Assembly (NCBI RefSeq): GCF_025499605.1
Contig: NZ_JAFMVC010000006.1
Span: forward strand, 1 to 64,000
DNA from: Carboxylicivirga litoralis
Lineage (GTDB): Bacteria > Bacteroidota > Bacteroidia > Bacteroidales > Marinilabiliaceae
Direction: 5' to 3'
DNA: 64,000 bases
The position numbers were made by a program, and so were the translations under genes. Under the pieces are notes generated by a model. It was not told the origin of the DNA. It was given only the letters and a program-made list of their open reading frames with translations, and ran no database searches. Of the stretch, positions 9,057 to 16,194 are shown piece after piece (positions within the stretch are counted from its first letter, which is position 1; each line of letters begins with the position of its first letter).

Positions 9057-9760
9057 TCAGAACCATTGCTATAGATGACGAGCCGCTTGCCCTGCAGCTG
9101 CTATCGGGCTATATCGAAAAAACACCCTTCCTGGAGTTAGCCGGCAGCTTCGACAATCCCATTGATGCCATGGAATTTCTGAATCAGAACGAAGCCGATT
9201 TGATGTTTGTTGATATTCAAATGCCCGACCTCACAGGCATTGAGTTTGCACGCATCCTGGCTAATCCACCTAAATTAATTTTCACCACGGCCTTTGAAAA
9301 ATATGCCTTAGAAGGTTTTAAGCTGGAAGCCATTGATTACCTGCTAAAACCATTTGGCTACGATGAGTTTCTAAAAGCTGCGCAAAAAGCGCAAAAGCTC
9401 ATCCATTATGAGCAACAGGAAACCATTGAAAGCAATAATGCCTTTCTGTTCCTGAAATCGGACTATAAGATTCGTCGCATCAATTTTAACGACATCTTAT
9501 ACATCGAAGGCTTAAAAGACTATGTGAAAGTGTTTCTTCAGCACCAGGACAAACCCATTCTATCGCTTCACTCCTTAAAATCGATGGAGGCGAAGTTACC
9601 GGCAGAGAAGTTTATGCGCGTGCATCGTTCCTTTATTGTCAACCTGGATAAGATTGACACCATCGACCGCAGCCGCATTGTGTTTGGCAAAGAATATATC
9701 CCGGTGAGCGAGCAATACAAGAAGGCATTTAAAGACTTTCTGGACAAGAATTTTATCTAG
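9053..9760 (+). CDS. LytTR-family response regulator
   Basis: A 235-residue regulator with a receiver domain (DDE at 8-10, phospho-acceptor Asp54 in MFVDIQMPD, switch Thr in FTTAFEKYA, Lys in LLKPF) and a C-terminal LytTR DNA-binding domain from about residue 130 (DILYIEGLKDYVKVFL, LPAEKFMRVHRSFIVNLDKI). It is translationally coupled to the kinase. LytTR regulators bind pairs of short direct repeats; I could not identify such sites upstream of the efflux genes with confidence. Confidence 0.94.
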   Translation: MIRTIAIDDEPLALQLLSGYIEKTPFLELAGSFDNPIDAMEFLNQNEADLMFVDIQMPDLTGIEFARILANPPKLIFTTAFEKYALEGFKLEAIDYLLKPFGYDEFLKAAQKAQKLIHYEQQETIESNNAFLFLKSDYKIRRINFNDILYIEGLKDYVKVFLQHQDKPILSLHSLKSMEAKLPAEKFMRVHRSFIVNLDKIDTIDRSRIVFGKEYIPVSEQYKKAFKDFLDKNFI

Positions 9761-9808
9761 GCACTTCATCCATTATCTGCTATTGTAGCCTCCCCTGAAA
9801 ATATTTCT

Positions 9809-9909
9809 CCGCCCGGGAGGACAAGACGATTGAAGCGGAAATCAACAAAGCTAATCTGCACGACCATAATACTACGCACGCTGCTATGCGCTATTTGTGG
9901 CGTGTTGGC
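9809..9909 (-). repeat. Folded dispersed repeat E1 (partial copy)
   Basis: Shares AATCAACAAAGCTAATCTGC, ACGACC and GCTATGCGCTAT with the right half of element E2 (11674-11838). The left inverted arm is missing, so this is a partial copy. It lies just beyond the 3' end of the dioxygenase gene. Confidence 0.75.
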
Positions 9910-9977
9910 ATTCGTTATTTATAGCAGTCGTCGTTAATTTCTTTTACTTTTTCCCTCATATTCTTTTTGTAATTTAT

Positions 9978-10862
9978 TTATCCAATTTTCACTGAAGTCA
10001 TTGTTAATGAACCTGCCACGGGTTCATCATTAAAAATGTCTATTTCATCCTTTTTATCCTGAAGGGCAAGGCTGTAAAGCAAGGGCAGATAATGTTCGGG
10101 AGTGGGTATCGATAATTTAAAAGGCCTACCTTGTTTTGAGTAATTTATTAAAGCCTCGTGATTACCGTTCAAAATGAATTGCTTCATTTTTTCATTAGCT
10201 TCAATCGCCCAATCGTATCCATAATTGTCATTCAATTTTTGCCAATTCACCTTTCTCAGGTTGTGCACCAAATTGCCACTACCTACAATCAAAACGCCTT
10301 TGTTTCGCAATTCTGAAAGCTCCATAGCCAGTTGATAATGTTGCTTTGGAGTTTTGTTGTAGTCAAGACTCATTTGTATGACAGGTATATTTGCCTTAGG
10401 ATACATGTGCCTGATTACAGACCATGCTCCATGGTCTAGCCCCCACTTCTCATCCAAAATAATATTCGTACCACTCGCCATATTTTTAATCTCATTCGCC
10501 AATTTTGGTAACCCTGGTGCCGGATATTGAATTTCGTACAGTTCTTTTGGGAATCCTCCAAAATCATGGATGGTTTGTGGACTTTCCATGGCCGTCACCT
10601 GTGTGCCTTGTGTTTCCCAATGCGCAGAAATAACCACGATAGCCTTTGGTGTTTCAATTTCGGAAGATACTTTTCTAAAACCTTGAACGAATTCATTTTC
10701 AGAAATTGCATTCATTGGGCTACCATGACCAAGAAAAAGTACAGGCATTTTTGGTGTATCTTCCCAATTCTCCAGTATTGTGTTTAATGCATTTAATTTC
10801 ATTACTCCTAATGTTGCTGGCAGTGCCATTGTTAATGTTTTTAGAAATACCTTCCTATTCAT
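9978..10862 (-). CDS. DODA-type extradiol ring-opening dioxygenase (YgiD/LigB family)
   Basis: A 294-residue LigB-fold non-haem metal dioxygenase related to 4,5-DOPA dioxygenase. Metal-ligand motifs are intact: GHGSP with His46, SAHWE with His81 and SGNLVH with His200; the substrate-side motif DHGAWS (His144) is also present. Before the catalytic domain there is a 40-residue leader, MNRKVFLKTLTMALPATLG, which looks like a weak Tat signal with RK in place of RR; many relatives lack any signal. It lies downstream of a Crp/Fnr gene on the same strand, with 176 bp between. The natural substrate (a catechol) cannot be told. Confidence 0.88.
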   Translation of the reverse strand: MNRKVFLKTLTMALPATLGVMKLNALNTILENWEDTPKMPVLFLGHGSPMNAISENEFVQGFRKVSSEIETPKAIVVISAHWETQGTQVTAMESPQTIHDFGGFPKELYEIQYPAPGLPKLANEIKNMASGTNIILDEKWGLDHGAWSVIRHMYPKANIPVIQMSLDYNKTPKQHYQLAMELSELRNKGVLIVGSGNLVHNLRKVNWQKLNDNYGYDWAIEANEKMKQFILNGNHEALINYSKQGRPFKLSIPTPEHYLPLLYSLALQDKKDEIDIFNDEPVAGSLTMTSVKIG

Positions 10863-11038
10863 TTTTATGCAGTTTTATAATCTGGCATTTTTAATGCTTT
10901 TCATATCGCAACACTTTTAATTGCTAATAATTAATGTTTACAATACAAAAGTAGGTCGTAGAGAGTGCTCAAACACTTGACCTATGGTAAGAAATAAAAC
11001 TGATGTATGTTAAGGCAACAGCTCTTAGAGTAACTGAA

Positions 11039-11614
11039 TTACACCTGTCTTCTAATCCTGCTGAGGCTTTCAGGAGTAATGCCCAGGTATGAGGCTATAT
11101 GAACGAGTGGTACTCGTTGAAATATCTCCGGGTGTTCTTTAAGCATCTCATTGTACCTGTCTATGGCCGTTTCCCACATGGTTGCACTTAACCTGTTTAG
11201 TGCATTTATATATGCTTTTTGAAAAAGAATACGGAAATACCTTTCAAGGTTGGGTATTTCAACAAATAATTGCTCCAAACGGTCAACCGAAATGCGTAGC
11301 AGATTTGAATCTTCTAATGCTTCTATAGTGTATTTGGAATTTTGCCGCGTAAAATAACTGTCAATATCTCCAATCCAATTGTTATCCATTCGTATTTGGT
11401 ATACATGCTCTGCACCTTTAGAATCAATGTAAGATGAGCGCAGACAACCGGTGGTAATAAAATACAAATAGTTACAAACCTGTCCTGAGACTAAAAGGTC
11501 TTTCCTTTTCTTTATTGATATGGGTTCAAAAGCAGATAGAATTTTAGCTTCATCCGCTTCTGATATACTGGTCCATTTATTTATGTAGTACAATAATTTG
11601 TTATCCTCTGGCAT
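11039..11614 (-). CDS. Crp/Fnr family transcriptional regulator
   Basis: A 191-residue regulator with a cyclic-nucleotide-binding-type beta-barrel at residues 15-125 (KRKDLLVSGQVCNYLYFITTGCLRSSYIDSKG) and a C-terminal winged helix (RVPLVHIASYLGITPESLSRIRRQ). No Fnr-type cysteine cluster is seen, and the phosphate-binding cassette of true Crp is not convincing, so its ligand is unknown. Bacteroidota have many such short members. It precedes the dioxygenase gene on the same strand and may regulate it. Confidence 0.9.
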   Translation of the reverse strand: MPEDNKLLYYINKWTSISEADEAKILSAFEPISIKKRKDLLVSGQVCNYLYFITTGCLRSSYIDSKGAEHVYQIRMDNNWIGDIDSYFTRQNSKYTIEALEDSNLLRISVDRLEQLFVEIPNLERYFRILFQKAYINALNRLSATMWETAIDRYNEMLKEHPEIFQRVPLVHIASYLGITPESLSRIRRQV

Positions 11615-11673
11615 CTTTTATTTTCTTATTCATTGAAGCAAATTTATTTGAAAGTACGAAATTATAAACTTAC

Positions 11674-11838
11674 GCCTAACGGATTGGCCGCATGGCGCTG
11701 TAGCAGATTTACGTTGACATTGTCCTTCCGAGAGGACGAGACCAGCGAGGCGAGAATTGGAGCGAAGCGGAAATCAGCGAAGCTAATCTGCACGACCAAA
11801 ATACCACCAACTCTGCTATGCGCTATGGCGGCGTAGGC
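11674..11838 (-). repeat. Folded repeat E2 with attC-like ends
   Basis: A 165-bp element whose ends pair with bulges: GCCTAACGG at 11674 and GCGTAGGC at 11831-11838, with the inner arms CCGCATGGCGCTGTAGCAG and CTGCTATGCGCTATGGCGG. On the minus strand it ends CGTTAGGC, matching the GTTRRRY core of integron attC sites. It fills the space between the 3' end of the Fic gene and the start of the Crp/Fnr gene. The middle shares sequence with E1. No integrase is in the window. Confidence 0.75.
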
Positions 11839-11846
11839 TTTGTTTT

Positions 11847-12803
11847 TTATTTGTACCTATATCTTGTTGTGTTTTTGTCTCCAATTTTCTCAATTATTTT
11901 ATTGTCTACAGCAAACTTTAAATCTCTGCTAGCAGTAGCTGAAGATATTTCTCTAAAATTTTTTAAATATTCCTTACGAGTAAAATAGTCGTTCTTTATA
12001 ATTGACTTAAAAAGGTTTAACCTGTCAGTATTTGTTAAACTCACATTTTGAATATTTAGTAAATCCTCTAGTGATTCAAGTATTATATTAAGCATGAACT
12101 CAATAAATACTGTTGATTCTCCACTGTTATCAGACTTTCCAAGCGATTCATAATATTGTTCTTGTTGTTCTTTTATTAAAGACTCTATTGGAAGATATTC
12201 AAATACTGGATAAGCGTCCTTTAAAATCAACGTCTGCCATAACCTTCCCATTCTTCCATTTCCGTCTATGAAAGGATGAATAAATTCCATCTCATAATGA
12301 AATACACAGCTTTTGATTAAAACTAAGTCATCGTCATTTTTTACATAGTCAAATAGGTCAAGCATTAAAGGCTTAAGCATTTCACTAGAAGGAGCAACAT
12401 GAGCAACTTCCTCTCCTTTAACAATTCCAACCGATTTATTTCTGAGTTTACCTGCTGAGTCTATAAGTCCATTCATTAGTATACCATGCGCTTCACAAAA
12501 TGAATCAAAACTATATGGGTCCAATTTGTCAATGTATTCATAAACTTCGATGGCATTTTTTACTTCAAGAATATCTTTTTTGGGACCAACTACACGTTTG
12601 TTCTCCACAATTGCAGTAATTTGCTCAAGTGTCAAAGTATTTCCTTCAATTTCAAGAGATGAGTGGATTGTCTTAATCCTATTTTTCTTTCTTAATTCTG
12701 TTGGTGGCTTGTTTAAATGAGCTGAATTAACTTCTCCAATCTTTTCTGAAATCGTAGCAACTAATTTTAATATCTTTCCTGTTATGCTATATGGCGGTTT
12801 CAT
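11847..12803 (-). CDS. Fic domain protein with winged-helix C-terminus
   Basis: A 318-residue Fic protein, likely an AMP-transferase (or a related nucleotidyl transferase) acting on a cellular protein. The active-site motif is complete: HPFIDGNGRMGR at 176-187. An N-terminal inhibitory-helix motif, SxxxEG (S49 to G54, SLEIEG), marks it as a class II, self-inhibited Fic. The C-terminal part (YFTRKEYLKNFREISSATAS) looks like a winged helix-turn-helix, so DNA binding or autoregulation is possible. Repeat elements E2 and E3 lie on its two sides. No antitoxin gene lies next to it. Confidence 0.9.
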   Translation of the reverse strand: MKPPYSITGKILKLVATISEKIGEVNSAHLNKPPTELRKKNRIKTIHSSLEIEGNTLTLEQITAIVENKRVVGPKKDILEVKNAIEVYEYIDKLDPYSFDSFCEAHGILMNGLIDSAGKLRNKSVGIVKGEEVAHVAPSSEMLKPLMLDLFDYVKNDDDLVLIKSCVFHYEMEFIHPFIDGNGRMGRLWQTLILKDAYPVFEYLPIESLIKEQQEQYYESLGKSDNSGESTVFIEFMLNIILESLEDLLNIQNVSLTNTDRLNLFKSIIKNDYFTRKEYLKNFREISSATASRDLKFAVDNKIIEKIGDKNTTRYRYK

Positions 12804-12894
12804 AATATGCTCTTTTTGATAGTATCATTTGATAGTATCAAAAATAGCTAATTTAAAGCTTTCAGCAAGTTTTAGTAGTTTGGGTTCAAATAAA

Positions 12895-13048
12895 GCCTAA
12901 CGGTGAGTATAAGAAACGCAAGTGATTTCGAAGCTCTTACCTGTCAATATGTACTGAGCCAAATTTGCGTTTTGACACAAAATTAAAATATTAAACCAAC
13001 CAAATTACTCTACCTCCCTTATGCACTATTGCGGTTTGTAACCCGTGT
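12895..13048 (-). repeat. Folded repeat E3
   Basis: Begins GCCTAACGG on the + strand like E2 and ends with TTATGCACTATTGCGG followed by TTGTAACCCGTGT. An internal inverted pair AAACGCAA (12914-12921) / TTGCGTTT (12965-12972) is present. It lies between the Fic start and the 3' end of the orphan lipoprotein gene. On the minus strand it ends CCGTTAGGC, the same attC-like core as E2. Confidence 0.65.
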
Positions 13049-13063
13049 TTTTCTTTACGTTTA

Positions 13064-13813
13064 CTATAAGAGAAACCAAAAATCAATTATCAGTTTACCG
13101 TCCTTACACCACCTTGTCCAGCCATCGTTGGGTTTAATAGTATCATTAACTAAGGATTCTCGTTTTATTTTTATCCAGTCAGTTTTTATTTCGGTTGCTG
13201 ATATTGCAAACAATTCATTTGCATTACTTGCTTCATAAATTTTAAATTCTGACGAATCGATAGGCAAATCATAAAATTTTAGATTGTGTTCAGATATCGA
13301 AACGTATTGGTCCGATAATAGAAATTCTGTCCAAGTGTAAAATTTAAAGTTTGTATTTGATTTTGAAATCAGCTTTGTTTTATATGAGCGTGTTTCTATT
13401 AAATAATTGTCTTTGTCTATGTTGCTTTTAATGATTAACAGGCCATAATCTGGTTTGTAAGCAAATAAGTCAAAGTGTGATGTTACTGAATCTAGTTTAT
13501 TATAGTAATCTTGTGATTCTTCTTGCTCAAAATCAAATGATTCAAACATTGAATTGTCTTCATTTTTAATAATCCACTTTCCAGTAGTATAATTCTCAAG
13601 GACAATAAGCCCAATGGAACCATCGACAACTAAACTATCGTCTTTTTGCTTAATTTTCTCTGCCTCAGATTTGTTGTGTTCAATGTTGGTATGTTTAATG
13701 ATAGAGTCAGTCTTTACTTCTTGCGAGGCTAAGTGCACGCTTCTGTTTGAATCATTTTTCAAATTGCATGAACTAACCAAAATTAAAGACAAGAGAATTA
13801 TAAGTTTATTCAT
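13064..13813 (-). CDS. Orphan lipoprotein of unknown function
   Basis: A 249-residue protein that I do not recognise. The start MNKLIILLSLILVSSCNLKNDSN is a lipoprotein signal with Cys16 in the lipobox. A lysine/glutamate/serine-rich linker follows, then a mixed alpha/beta region with GLIVLENYTTGKWIIKN and several aromatic residues. No enzymatic motif is visible. The gene is lower in G+C than its surroundings and is bracketed by the inverted pair TTGTAACCCGTGT / ACATGGGTTACAA, so it may travel as a small cassette. Confidence 0.65.
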   Translation of the reverse strand: MNKLIILLSLILVSSCNLKNDSNRSVHLASQEVKTDSIIKHTNIEHNKSEAEKIKQKDDSLVVDGSIGLIVLENYTTGKWIIKNEDNSMFESFDFEQEESQDYYNKLDSVTSHFDLFAYKPDYGLLIIKSNIDKDNYLIETRSYKTKLISKSNTNFKFYTWTEFLLSDQYVSISEHNLKFYDLPIDSSEFKIYEASNANELFAISATEIKTDWIKIKRESLVNDTIKPNDGWTRWCKDGKLIIDFWFLL

Positions 13814-14364
13814 TGTTGCAGTTTGGTTTACATGGGTTACAACTATTCAATATAAAGCCCTATGCTTTATATCTACCTTATGGCCGTAGCTTACTAAATC
13901 GTATTACGTTTTAATATATAGTATATTTTCTTTTTGCGGCACACATCATAAACATAGTAAAAATTTACGGATTAGCACATTAACTACTGCTTGATAAAAT
14001 AATGTGTCTAATACGTTTGCAGAGGTACCAGCAGCATCCGGTATATTTTTGAGCTTACCCACTGGTTGATTCACTAATACAAGTTCTTATGACTGAGCTT
14101 TATTTCGTATACCGTAGCACGACTCCACATTGTCATTTATCAATAGTTTCACTGCGTTAATCAGATAAATTGAGCCATTCAACAAAGAATGAGCTCCAAC
14201 ATGATACTCGTCATGTTAACTTAATGTTAAATACTATTAGCTTTAATATGAAAATATTGAGAGGTAAACCGCCGGCTGGTCATCAACCTTGCAAGATTGG
14301 CATCGGGCATTGGAAGAGGAGGCCGGCGGAGCTTTGCAATATAGGATTTAAAACAATTATTTTA
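13814..14364. other. Non-coding region with two hairpins
   Basis: No gene is supported in these 551 bp. They hold the right-hand inverted repeat ACATGGGTTACAA (13830-13842), a hairpin ATATAAAGC / GCTTTATAT (13850-13858 with 13864-13872), AT-rich sequence, and a G+C-rich hairpin at 14269-14329 just before the next gene. Confidence 0.55.
14269..14329 (+). other. G+C-rich leader hairpin ahead of the helical-protein gene
   Basis: CCGCCGGC (14269-14276) pairs with GCCGGCGG (14322-14329) around a 45-base apical region, ending 36 bp before the chosen start codon. The surrounding sequence is AT-rich, so the composition stands out. It could be a structured 5' leader; I match it to no known riboswitch. 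Confidence 0.45.
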
Positions 14365-15060
14365 ATGAGTTTTAAACAAGATTTCGAAAACTGGCAAGAA
14401 CCAATTGAGGCCATGCCCTTAGAAGCTGTTAAACTACCCGACATGCCGGTTGATACGGCTGCCGCTGCTGCTGAAACACTATGTGTGGAAGCTGAGAAAG
14501 ATAAAGATGAATTGGTGAAGGCCGGATTAGACTGGACCTTTGTTGAGGATCTGCAGAGCCTGCCTGGTGCTTTACGTTACACCCAAGCTGAATGGATGAG
14601 CGAATACCGTGCCCGCCAGGAGGCACAAAAAGAATGGCTCGACAAATCACCAGAGGCCTATGAGCTTAGAAATGAATTATTACATCATTTTAGTTTTGCC
14701 TACCGCCATCAGCCAGATGTAAAAAAGAAAGTGATGCGAATACGCGAAGGCAGTGGTCATGCCGATATGCTGCAGGATTTGATGGACTTAGCTGTTTTGG
14801 CAGAGAAATACCCGCAACCATTAGCTGTTATTAATTACAATACTGAACTAAACACCAAAGCCAGAACACTATCGCACAATATGGCAGAATTACTGGCTAA
14901 TGCTAACGGCTCAAAAGACGAAAGCAGTGCCATCAAAATACGCCGCGACAAAGTTTACACGCTGTTGAGCGAACGTGTCAGTGCTATTCGCGAAGTAGGG
15001 CAATATGTATTTTGGCGTAACCCTGATCGCAAAGCTAAATATGTAAACGACTATAAGTAA
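14365..15060 (+). CDS. Unknown cytosolic helical protein beside a 21-bp repeat array
   Basis: A 231-residue protein of no family I can name. There is no signal peptide or membrane segment. It is predicted almost wholly alpha-helical: an acidic N-terminus with an alanine run (VDTAAAAAETLCVEAEKDKDE), a central charged region (QAEWMSEYRARQEAQKEWLD), and a C-terminal motif ending REVGQYVFWRNPDRKAKY. I chose ATG 14365 (MSFKQDFENW); an upstream in-frame ATG at 14170 would add 65 residues covering the G+C-rich hairpin and reading like non-coding sequence. The gene ends 26 bp before a degenerate tandem array of 21-bp units, an association worth testing. Confidence 0.7.
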   Translation: MSFKQDFENWQEPIEAMPLEAVKLPDMPVDTAAAAAETLCVEAEKDKDELVKAGLDWTFVEDLQSLPGALRYTQAEWMSEYRARQEAQKEWLDKSPEAYELRNELLHHFSFAYRHQPDVKKKVMRIREGSGHADMLQDLMDLAVLAEKYPQPLAVINYNTELNTKARTLSHNMAELLANANGSKDESSAIKIRRDKVYTLLSERVSAIREVGQYVFWRNPDRKAKYVNDYK

Positions 15061-15085
15061 AAAAATCCAAACCCCTTGATTTTAC

Positions 15086-15126
15086 TATCCCGCGGAAGTT
15101 TTGACCAGCTCCCGCGGGATATTTTT
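15086..15126 (+). terminator. Intrinsic terminator after the helical-protein gene
   Basis: TATCCCGCGG (15086-15095) and CCGCGGGATA (15112-15121) form a 10-bp stem followed by TTTTT. The two arms are also the first two units of the 21-bp array, so terminator and repeat array overlap. Confidence 0.7.
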
Positions 15127-15305
15127 ATACCCTCGTGTCAATTTTCGAAGTCCTCGTGTGCTAATGACCCGTTCCCGTGTCATTTTGCACAGCCCTCGTG
15201 CATTTTTTCCGCCATTTCGTGCCATATGAAGCAGCTCCCGGCTCATATTTTAATGTTCCGGTGAAATTTCATGCGCTTCTGGTGTCATTTGCTTCGCCTT
15301 CGGGC
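15088..15305. repeat. Degenerate tandem array with an exact 21-bp period
   Basis: Eleven units can be phased by a central G at 15092, 15114, 15135, 15156, 15177, 15198, 15219, 15240, 15261, 15282 and 15303. The first interval is 22 bp and the other nine are exactly 21 bp. The approximate consensus is CCCGTGTCATTTTGC with a variable 6-base tail ending GC or GT. Units diverge strongly in sequence but keep length, which is unlike a slippage microsatellite. There are no spacers between identical repeats, so it is not a CRISPR array. Confidence 0.85.
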
Positions 15306-15387
15306 TACAACTCTACCTTTTACCTTTAGTATTGTTTAATAACCTGAATTCGACGTAAAATTTTAAACTCAGGTTAATATCATTATT

Positions 15388-15607
15388 GTCCGGTTAATTG
15401 AAGAAAATCTAAAAGATGCAACTCCTCTGGAGTTGTTAATCATACTAATAAACAGATTTATAAATATTTATCCCCTATGAGGATAAGCTATCAACTTCAG
15501 AGAAGTTGAACCTCTGTAGAATATAAAAATAAGCCTCTTAATCACAACTCCAGCGGAGTTGCATATAAACAATGGCATACATTGAAAAATATAATTATTA
15601 ACCGGAC
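15388..15607. mobile_element. MITE-like element with nested palindromes
   Basis: Perfect 11-bp terminal inverted repeats GTCCGGTTAAT (15388-15398) and ATTAACCGGAC (15597-15607) bound 220 bp without coding capacity. Inside are three related palindromes: GCAACTCCTCTGGAGTTGT (15418-15436), TCAACTTCAGAGAAGTTGA (15491-15509) and AACTCCAGCGGAGTT (15546-15560). The first and third are also inverted relative to each other, so the whole element can fold on itself. No clear target-site duplication is seen. Confidence 0.7.
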
Positions 15608-15664
15608 ACCAATGGTTTTAATAATTAATAATAAAGAGTAGCTTAAAAAGGAGGAGAGTGAAGT

Positions 15665-15730
15665 AAACCCATCCACATCGCCACACCTGCGGCATGGCAC
15701 TTCCCCTTGCTTTCAAAAGCAAAGGGAAGA
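15665..15730. repeat. REP-like palindrome R3, copy 1
   Basis: The core CTTCCCCTTGCTTTC plus AAAAGCAAAGGGAAG (about 15700-15729) is self-complementary. It is repeated with small changes at 15901-15962, including the preceding CCCATCC and GCC/GGC segment. Confidence 0.7.
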
Positions 15731-15777
15731 ATTATTGACAGTTTAATATACACCTGAATATTGCTATCGCCTCAGAA

Positions 15778-15837
15778 ATTTAAATCGAACTCAGTACCCC
15801 ATGCGCCATAGCGCAATATTCAATGACCTAACGGATT
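15778..15837 (+). repeat. Dispersed repeat R1, copy B
   Basis: Matches the reverse complement of 251-310 at about 58 of 60 bases. It ends CCTAACGGATT directly at the edge of the next MITE-like element. Confidence 0.85.
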
Positions 15838-16029
15838 GAGAGTGTCCAAAAACCAAACTAGTCTTTATTTGAAATTACGAATTGCAACTTGAGCATATTG
15901 AAATCCCCATCCCACCGCCTTTGGCGGTGTACTTCCCCTTGCTCTCAAGAGCAAAGGGAAGAGTTGATTTACATTTTGCTTACAAATCGTAAGTTTTTAG
16001 CTCTGATGATTTTGTTTTTGGACACTCTC
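15838..16029. mobile_element. MITE-like element inside the R1-R2 composite repeat
   Basis: Terminal inverted repeats of 16 bp, GAGAGTGTCCAAAAAC (15838-15853) and GTTTTTGGACACTCTC (16014-16029), bound 192 bp lacking a transposase. It carries copy 2 of palindrome R3. It separates R1 from R2, whereas the other R1-R2 copy at 165-310 has only a 22-bp palindrome there. A lone related end is found at 81-95. Confidence 0.75.
15901..15962. repeat. REP-like palindrome R3, copy 2
   Basis: Core CTTCCCCTTGCTC followed by AAGAGCAAAGGGAAGA, with CCGCCTTTGGCGG just upstream. It is the counterpart of the copy at 15665-15730. Confidence 0.7.
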
Positions 16030-16030
16030 C

Positions 16031-16094
16031 AGTTTGTGGAGGGTTATAACAATTTAAGAATTAGGGGGATTGCCTATTAGTTAGATAGAAGGTT
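16031..16094 (+). repeat. Dispersed repeat R2, copy B
   Basis: Matches the reverse complement of 165-228 at about 60 of 64 positions. It starts one base after the MITE-like element. Confidence 0.85.
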
Positions 16095-16127
16095 ACAACA
16101 AGCTAATGGGCATATACCGATTAGCTC

Positions 16128-16164
16128 AAAAAAAGCACCATGCTATAAATTAATAGCATGGTGC
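16128..16164 (-). terminator. Intrinsic terminator of the peptidase/thioredoxin operon
   Basis: On the minus strand GCACCATGCTA and TAGCATGGTGC form an 11-bp stem followed by seven T. It ends 31 bp past the stop codon of the M16 peptidase gene, the last gene of the block. Confidence 0.88.
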
Positions 16165-16194
16165 ATTGTTAATTCCAAAAAATAGCGTGTCTTG

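Noticed and set aside
9809-14160. Complete integron
   Set aside because: No IntI-type recombinase and no attI site are visible; only attC-like cores and cassette-like order support the idea, so it is listed as a hypothesis only.
14269-14329. Known riboswitch
   Set aside because: Only one simple G+C-rich stem is evident and no conserved riboswitch core could be recognised by eye.
14170-14364. N-terminal extension of the helical protein
   Set aside because: The extra 65 residues cover a G+C-rich hairpin and read like translated non-coding DNA; the ATG at 14365 begins a plausible N-terminus.
15076-15264. 62-residue open frame across the 21-bp array with a seven-residue periodicity
   Set aside because: The heptad pattern follows automatically from the 21-bp DNA period. 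There is no good ribosome site, composition is odd, and it starts inside a terminator stem.
15088-15305. CRISPR array
   Set aside because: Units are contiguous, only 21 bp and degenerate, with no spacers and no cas genes in the window.
15838-16029. Full insertion sequence
   Set aside because: Only 192 bp between the inverted ends and no transposase coding region.
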